Positions 59,031 through 64,000 of a stretch of 64,000 nucleotides of DNA are shown here, piece after piece. Source of the DNA: a virus; the IMG/VR virus record IMGVR_UViG_3300009684_000032, positions 1-64,000 of that record. One strand, written 5' to 3'. Numbering within the stretch: the stretch's first letter is position 1; the number at the start of each line of letters is the position of its first letter. The notes under the pieces were generated by a model. That model saw nothing but the letters and a program-made list of their open reading frames with translations, did no database searches and was not told the DNA's origin. The translations under genes were made by a program, and so were the position numbers.

Positions 59031-60535
59031 AACTCTGTCCTATAATCTTTATCTGTTAGCACATTATCGTAGCGACGTAATTCTTTATCAATCATCCATC
59101 CAGAATTTGTTTTATTATTCAGCTGTTGAATAAGTTCATTTATTTCTTTAAAACGTCTTGCACGTACTGCGAGTGTATTGCCTTTATAATCCCATTCGAA
59201 TGCATTTTTAAAATTGGTTATGTCGTCTTTTACAAGATCCCACAACAAATGATCGTCTGACAACATTAATGTATTACCAAAACTTAAATATAATAATGTG
59301 TCACCGTTTTTGTTTGTTGCATCTGCATAACCCAAATTATACAATCGCCGTATAGTGTTTAACGTATGCTGATGGTCATCTTCAGTTTCAGTAGGGTAAC
59401 CTACTATCATTAATAATGTATGTTTAATCTGGTACTTGCGCAGCATATCAAAACACCACCACATATCGTCGTCTGTGAATTTTTTACCCATGTGATATCT
59501 CACATGTTGGCTAAAAGACTCAATGCCTATATCAAGCTCTGCACAACCACTATCTGCCATTAACTGATAATCTGTCTCCGGCGATTGTGATTTAGATCTA
59601 ACTATCCATTGACTCGCCCATTGGAAATTATTATCAGTTTTATGATAGTCTGCCAGTTCTGTTAATAATGATCTAAAAGATTTCATACTGCCGTTTATTA
59701 AACTGTCTGTAAATTTAAAGAATTGACGATTATATTGTTGTCTAACTGCAATAATTTCGTCTGCTATATGACGACCTGATCTAAATCTATATTCAGGCCA
59801 CAGTTGATATACATTACAGAATGTGCAGCGTTTTACACAGCCTCTGCTACCAGTTATATAAACAGGATTGGTATAATCTATAGTCTTATATTCATCCCAT
59901 TTGATATCATCGTAATTTGGAAGCATTACTGTGTTTAAATCGAGAACTTGATTTGGATTCAACGAATCTATACCGTTAGATGTCAAGTTACCTTTTAACA
60001 ATTCAACTATACTAAATTCACCGTCGCCGGAAATATAATGATCAAGTATACCTATGTCTTTAAATTTCTGTATACCATTTGCTATTTGAGCACCTCCCCA
60101 TACAATTTTAGTATTAGGTAAATGTTCTCTTATTAATATACTGAGTTGTATTGCAACAGAATTACTGTACATAGATAAAATACTTAAACCTATCCACGTT
60201 GGATTTCGAATCTTAAAGTCTTCTATCCATTCCATGAATATATGACGATTTTCTTCATAAAAATCTATAAAATCTTGACTAAAATAAATCAGATTTCGTT
60301 CTACATCTAGATCATTATGATGTGTACTAAAAAGACTGTCGTGCTCAAAAAAATAATAATCATGTTTGTTGATAGATTTTAAGCTATTATACAATCTAAT
60401 ATTTAGATCCATCACTTCGCAACTAAAACCTGCATACATTAAATGCGATTTCAATACAGCTGGTCCAACAGTGGGAGCATCAGGGTTTATTTTAGGTATT
60501 ATACAAATAATAATATCTGTCATTGCTACATCCAT
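59027..60535 (-). CDS. B12-binding-domain radical SAM enzyme (island copy)
   Basis: The 502-residue enzyme has the same layout as the 5810-7273 gene: a cobalamin-binding-type domain (IIPKINPDAPTVGPAVLKSH, GLSILSMYS, IVWGGAQIANG) and a radical SAM core with GCVKRCTFCNVY, then SDSGCAELDIGIESFSQ. It carries small insertions relative to its paralog. ATG 60535 overlaps the upstream stop (TAATG). It probably methylates or rearranges a carbon skeleton in the island's pathway. Confidence 0.92.
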   Translation of the reverse strand: MDVAMTDIIICIIPKINPDAPTVGPAVLKSHLMYAGFSCEVMDLNIRLYNSLKSINKHDYYFFEHDSLFSTHHNDLDVERNLIYFSQDFIDFYEENRHIFMEWIEDFKIRNPTWIGLSILSMYSNSVAIQLSILIREHLPNTKIVWGGAQIANGIQKFKDIGILDHYISGDGEFSIVELLKGNLTSNGIDSLNPNQVLDLNTVMLPNYDDIKWDEYKTIDYTNPVYITGSRGCVKRCTFCNVYQLWPEYRFRSGRHIADEIIAVRQQYNRQFFKFTDSLINGSMKSFRSLLTELADYHKTDNNFQWASQWIVRSKSQSPETDYQLMADSGCAELDIGIESFSQHVRYHMGKKFTDDDMWWCFDMLRKYQIKHTLLMIVGYPTETEDDHQHTLNTIRRLYNLGYADATNKNGDTLLYLSFGNTLMLSDDHLLWDLVKDDITNFKNAFEWDYKGNTLAVRARRFKEINELIQQLNNKTNSGWMIDKELRRYDNVLTDKDYRTEL

Positions 60536-61245
60536 TATACAATCCCACGAGGCGTTATGAGCAACTGCTCTACCGTACCTTCAAAATTAATATGCATACC
60601 CATTTTCCATGCACCTACAAGTTTACCAGTGCAATGTAAATTGTTGGCATTGAACAATATCATATTGCCGGGTTTGAATTCGTATGCAGTACCTGTTAAC
60701 CCTTTAAAGTGACTGGGTTTATGCTGTGGATAAGCGAGGTATTTGCCGTAAAATTCCGGATCTATGTCGTAGTCGGTTTTATCATATACTCTGGGATCGT
60801 TATAGGGTGTTAAATTGGTTTTTTTGTTAAAATCGAAATCGTAATTGGCAATGGTATCTACTCTGTCACCATACCATGTTTGTCCAAATCCGTTATCTAC
60901 CCATTGATCAAATACCACAAAATGCTGCGGAGCAACAGGTTCGTGTAGATATATTGGCAACAAACAGTTTATCAATTGATACGGCTCGCCAGAATCAACA
61001 TGTGTTGTATAAAGATTGGAATGTTTGTATATATTGCCACCCTGTCCTTTATTAGTAACAAAGTACTTTGAAAAAATAGGATTTAACACATCTCCCAAAT
61101 GTGTCCACGGCGAATTGATCTTTATCACATCAGGGTTGTTGGGTTTGCGCACATATAATGAATTATGCGTATCAAAGAAATTCTTAATATACTCGCACAC
61201 ATCCAATGGTATTGCATCTTCAACTACCATATGTCGTAATGTCAT
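60535..61245 (-). CDS. Fe(II)/2OG oxygenase-like protein, 236 residues
   Basis: HSNLYTTHVDSGEPYQLINCLLPIYLHEP carries an HxD iron motif. Further on, YEFKPGNMILFNANNLHCTGKLVGAWKMGMHINFEG carries the distal His and a basic residue, in the order expected for 2OG-Fe(II) oxygenases. The middle (NGFGQTWYGDR, then FNKKTNLTPYNDPRVYDKTDY) is an insert that I do not recognise. AGGAG precedes the ATG. Likely an oxidative tailoring enzyme. Confidence 0.7.
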   Translation of the reverse strand: MTLRHMVVEDAIPLDVCEYIKNFFDTHNSLYVRKPNNPDVIKINSPWTHLGDVLNPIFSKYFVTNKGQGGNIYKHSNLYTTHVDSGEPYQLINCLLPIYLHEPVAPQHFVVFDQWVDNGFGQTWYGDRVDTIANYDFDFNKKTNLTPYNDPRVYDKTDYDIDPEFYGKYLAYPQHKPSHFKGLTGTAYEFKPGNMILFNANNLHCTGKLVGAWKMGMHINFEGTVEQLLITPRGIV

Positions 61246-61266
61246 GTTATGCTCCTGTATACAGTG

Positions 61267-62409
61267 TTAATTAGCTAGAGATGTTAAAAATTTATGCAAC
61301 GCAGGATTATAATCTTCTAATCGTGTGTTGTAAAATTCGTCTAGCTGTTTAGTATAGTATACAAAATCTTGCCAATGTTTAGCATTATATTCGTTGACTT
61401 TTAAGAAATTAGTTACGAGTGTATGTGCCCATTGATTACCAGCATTACATTCTAAAATCCAGTCCACATACGCAGCAGGTGCATATAACAGTGACAAGCT
61501 ATAAGGGTATCTTACAAAGTCAACACTCATATGATATCCGTTGTCTACCACAAGAGTATTAACTGTGGATGCAAAATCATTGGCTGTCAACAACGACACT
61601 ACAGTGTGAAAGGATGTTATAACATTATCAAATATTTCACTGTAGAGTTTGGTATTGGCAAATATTTCCAAATACGAGCTACCGTACCGTTGATAATCAT
61701 TGGCTTTACTATAGCTGTCAAGGCTTACATGAATGTCCAGAGTTTGAAACTTATTGAGTTTATGTATAAGTTCCTGCGATGGTACAACTGTGCCATTTGT
61801 AGCAATTTCAATTGTAATTTTAGACGGATCTGCTCTGTCTATTAGATAGTCTATGAATTTTACAAAGTTGGGAGTCATAAATGGTTCACCTCCCAATACC
61901 TTAACCAATTCCAAATCTGTCAAGTCTGTATTATCGTATTTTCTAAAATTAGGTTCTAGTTTTTTATGAACTGGTTCTCCTAGAAATCTATCTCTATTAA
62001 CAAGCTTGGTACTGAATTTGCTATCACACATTTTGCATTGTAGATTACAAATATTGTCTATAGACATTTCTATATAACGTAATTTGTCAAATTGATCAGT
62101 GCAGTTTGCTTGCTGTATATTTGGAAATCTACTATTGATATATGTACGCAACGAACTGGCATTGTTGGCACCCTCTTGATCATAACATTTTGTGCAGCCG
62201 GGTGATTTAATACCGGCTAGCATATTTGAACGTAGCATAGTTAAGCTGGCAGTATTCATTACTGCAATACCCTGTGCTTCAAGATCATCTAATGCGATGT
62301 CAATACGTGTGTCATCTTTGGTATTTTGAAATCTGCAACAGGGTTTCAAACTGTTATCTGGTCGGACACACTGATGTATCCAAGGCAATACACACCATGT
62401 GTCTGTCAT
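61267..62409 (-). CDS. Radical SAM enzyme with N-terminal SPASM/Twitch-like cysteine cluster
   Basis: I choose ATG 62409 (MTDTWCVLPW), two bases after the upstream stop; a longer in-frame start inside that gene is unlikely. Before the core come C6, C14, C24, C25, C72 and C75 (CVLPWIHQCVRPDNSLKPCC and GCTKCYDQEG), an auxiliary-cluster arrangement placed at the N-terminus. The radical SAM motif is CNLQCKMC (C121, C125, C128), followed by VKVLGGEPFMTPNF and IEIATNGTVV. It has 380 residues. Such enzymes often act on peptides or nucleoside-like substrates. The substrate is unknown. Confidence 0.9.
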   Translation of the reverse strand: MTDTWCVLPWIHQCVRPDNSLKPCCRFQNTKDDTRIDIALDDLEAQGIAVMNTASLTMLRSNMLAGIKSPGCTKCYDQEGANNASSLRTYINSRFPNIQQANCTDQFDKLRYIEMSIDNICNLQCKMCDSKFSTKLVNRDRFLGEPVHKKLEPNFRKYDNTDLTDLELVKVLGGEPFMTPNFVKFIDYLIDRADPSKITIEIATNGTVVPSQELIHKLNKFQTLDIHVSLDSYSKANDYQRYGSSYLEIFANTKLYSEIFDNVITSFHTVVSLLTANDFASTVNTLVVDNGYHMSVDFVRYPYSLSLLYAPAAYVDWILECNAGNQWAHTLVTNFLKVNEYNAKHWQDFVYYTKQLDEFYNTRLEDYNPALHKFLTSLAN

Positions 62410-62411
62410 TG

Positions 62412-63539
62412 TTAACTTATCCCACGGTCTACATCTATAGAACCGAACCCAATGATAGATTGTTTGTATTCTGTAGATACTGATGGTAACTCGTTGCTCT
62501 GTAAGAACCACGATGAACTATGCCATCTTGCAGTATCAAATACCATCATAGTGTTACATCTCCATTCGTAAACACTATGTACATTCAAACATGCATATTC
62601 CTTACAGTACTGAGTATTTACAGGATTATAACGTAACACCTCGTCATCATACCACCAGTCCCGTATATCATCCGGTCTGTACTTAAACACTTCGTCGTTA
62701 TCCATATATCGCATTTCACCTTTGCGATAAATCAGCTTACGTGGTACATCGCTTACACAGTCATAGTTAACAGTATATGGTTGCTTGCATGTCCATTCCA
62801 ACGGTATAATGACACCTATTACAATATGACAATCATGAGTAATAAAATTGTTGTCTACTACTCGCCAAGTATTGGGCAATGACACATAGTCGGTATGCAA
62901 TCCTGCAGGTTCACCCGATTTGAAATATTCAAAATTCCAATCCATTTTTATGTTAAGATAGTTATTAACATATGCAGACAAGTATGTCTTGGTGTCAGCA
63001 GGCACGGACACAAACTTATTATGTCCCAACGATCCACTTATTTTAACATTTGCAGATTCCAGTGCTGACGTAGCATCCACACGATATTTAAGTATGTCTA
63101 AATCTATATTATTACTGCCATACTGTATCACATTGTTTTTTAATGCCACACACTGTTTGACTTCATCTAATTTAAAAAAGTTCAAATTCTTAACAGCCTG
63201 TTTAATAACAGATGCATGAATGGTATGACGTATATTACGTGCAATTAATATACCAGAATGAGAAAGAAACTGTTTAACATGTTTATACAATGCATGCCAA
63301 TCAACAGGTTCTTCTGTTACACCAATAGTAATGATATCATACTTTTTATGACTAGACATTTTTACAGCGTCGGGTGCATAAACTTCTCTATATGACCACT
63401 CTGGGAACTGTTGCTTTACAGTATCTATCAGCTGACAGTCAGCTTCTCCTATTTCTAACAACGACCCATGCTGACCAAACTGCGTCATTTGATCAACTAT
63501 TAACTGCATTTCCTCTGGAAATATCCAACCTTTTGTCAT
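62412..63539 (-). CDS. Methyltransferase-like + Fe(II)/2OG oxygenase-like fusion
   Basis: The first 150 residues look like a class I methyltransferase domain (GSLLEIGEADCQLIDTV, KYDIITIGVTEE, LYKHVKQFLSHSGILIARN) with a degenerate glycine motif. The rest looks like a 2OG-Fe(II) oxygenase (FKSGEPAGLHTDYVSLPNTWRVV, then NTMMVFDTARWHSSSWF) with an HxD and a distal His. A bifunctional hydroxylase-methylase or a scaffold-regulated oxygenase is possible. It overlaps its upstream neighbour by four bases. Confidence 0.7.
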   Translation of the reverse strand: MTKGWIFPEEMQLIVDQMTQFGQHGSLLEIGEADCQLIDTVKQQFPEWSYREVYAPDAVKMSSHKKYDIITIGVTEEPVDWHALYKHVKQFLSHSGILIARNIRHTIHASVIKQAVKNLNFFKLDEVKQCVALKNNVIQYGSNNIDLDILKYRVDATSALESANVKISGSLGHNKFVSVPADTKTYLSAYVNNYLNIKMDWNFEYFKSGEPAGLHTDYVSLPNTWRVVDNNFITHDCHIVIGVIIPLEWTCKQPYTVNYDCVSDVPRKLIYRKGEMRYMDNDEVFKYRPDDIRDWWYDDEVLRYNPVNTQYCKEYACLNVHSVYEWRCNTMMVFDTARWHSSSWFLQSNELPSVSTEYKQSIIGFGSIDVDRGIS

Positions 63540-64000
63540 CTTCGTTCTACTTTTTCAATCTCATTTAAACCCAAATCTGTTCCACGAGCATCAAATACCC
63601 CTTCTATTAAAAAGCGCAGTGGTGTGCGTATCCCATATTGTACAGGATTATCTGTAGAATTTCTTAATAATCCAACATGTATACTATTGCCTTCTTCTAA
63701 CCCAAAGTCTTTACACACTTTACTGTATAAGTCGCTATAATTGTTCCACCAGTAGTCTGGACCAAAATGACGCATCATCTCAGTACCTATCCACATATCA
63801 CTTACATTACAATATTCAAAGTCATTCATTATGGCAATGGGACCATTAACACGCTCACGACTATAGCGTATACCTATACGTTGACTACCCATACCAAATG
63901 CTTTGCTAAGACTAACACTAACACTGGCTATAGCAGGATGTGTTACATCTAATTCAAAGTTCCTGCATTGTCCAAACCATGCACCGTCTATATGTACGGG
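63536..64000 (-). CDS. PLP-dependent aminotransferase, N-terminus beyond window edge
   Basis: The open frame runs off the right edge; 154 C-terminal residues are present. HIDGAWFGQCRN carries the PLP-binding Asp. ASVSVSLSKAFGMGSQRIGIRYSR has the Schiff-base Lys and the substrate-binding Arg. A methionine inside the frame (63892) is not the true start, because the PLP motifs lie upstream of it. The motif order matches the short aminotransferase at 52237. It is the first visible gene of the minus operon. Confidence 0.82.
   Translation of the reverse strand, partial: PVHIDGAWFGQCRNFELDVTHPAIASVSVSLSKAFGMGSQRIGIRYSRERVNGPIAIMNDFEYCNVSDMWIGTEMMRHFGPDYWWNNYSDLYSKVCKDFGLEEGNSIHVGLLRNSTDNPVQYGIRTPLRFLIEGVFDARGTDLGLNEIEKVERR

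Noticed and set aside
62410-62511. In-frame 34-codon extension of the SPASM-like radical SAM gene
   Set aside because: It lies inside the upstream gene. The ATG at 62409 directly follows that gene's stop and begins with the conserved Cys motif.

Overview
The window is a 64 kb piece of a T4-type myovirus genome. The evidence is a set of T4 core genes: a nrdA-type ribonucleotide reductase, gp41-type helicase, gp61-type primase, UvsW, UvsX, a UvsY-like protein, gp32, gp16 and gp17 terminase, gp4 head-completion nuclease and gp19 tail tube. Many start sites have T4-style late promoters (TATAAATA and close variants). Several protein families, such as the 'MGRPL' proteins, the CGNC cysteine module and the WKGK-x-Y module, are in my recollection typical of marine T4-like phages. 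No gene identifies the host. A DUF6356-like protein hints at an alphaproteobacterial host or gene donor, and there are no photosynthesis genes. No tRNA, CRISPR array, integrase or insertion sequence was seen.

Layout. 1-1.7 kb: nrdA, cut by the left edge. 1.9-18.3 kb, minus strand: tail spike, a PD-(D/E)XK nuclease, a B12-type radical SAM enzyme, a four-HTH protein with a T4-like capsid-targeting start, repeat-rich virion proteins, a 1189-residue protein, an IscA-like Fe-S carrier and small coupled genes. 18.4-26.3 kb: helicase, a nucleotidyltransferase-cupin fusion, primase, a baseplate-like protein, a short DnaE-like protein and a possible clamp-loader subunit, with two short plus-strand transcription units. 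26.4-28.0 kb, plus: two 'MGRPL' structural proteins and two terminators. 28.1-35.7 kb, minus: a glutaredoxin-like protein without active-site cysteines, UvsW, GroEL/GroES, UvsY-like, UvsX and gp32, each block with its own promoter or terminator. 35.9-47.6 kb, minus: terminase, a 1409-residue modular protein, head and baseplate proteins and the tail tube.

47.7-64.0 kb is a visibly more AT-rich accessory island with two opposed operons and two smaller genes at its left end. The plus operon (49.1-55.3 kb) has a tandem sigma70-like promoter. It carries a radical SAM enzyme, a DUF6356-like membrane protein, a thiolase-like condensing enzyme, a methyltransferase, a short PLP aminotransferase, a probable glycosyltransferase and an acyl/aryl-CoA ligase-type enzyme. 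The minus operon (55.3 kb to beyond the right edge) carries a second aminotransferase, a methyltransferase-dioxygenase fusion, three more radical SAM enzymes (one of the B12 type, paralogous to the one at 5.8 kb), two QueC-like PP-loop ATPases, two more 2OG-Fe(II)-type oxygenases and a GNAT-like protein. Nearly all of these genes overlap or abut, so they are probably co-translated. The set reads as a phage-borne small-molecule or modification pathway. Its product cannot be named from the sequence.
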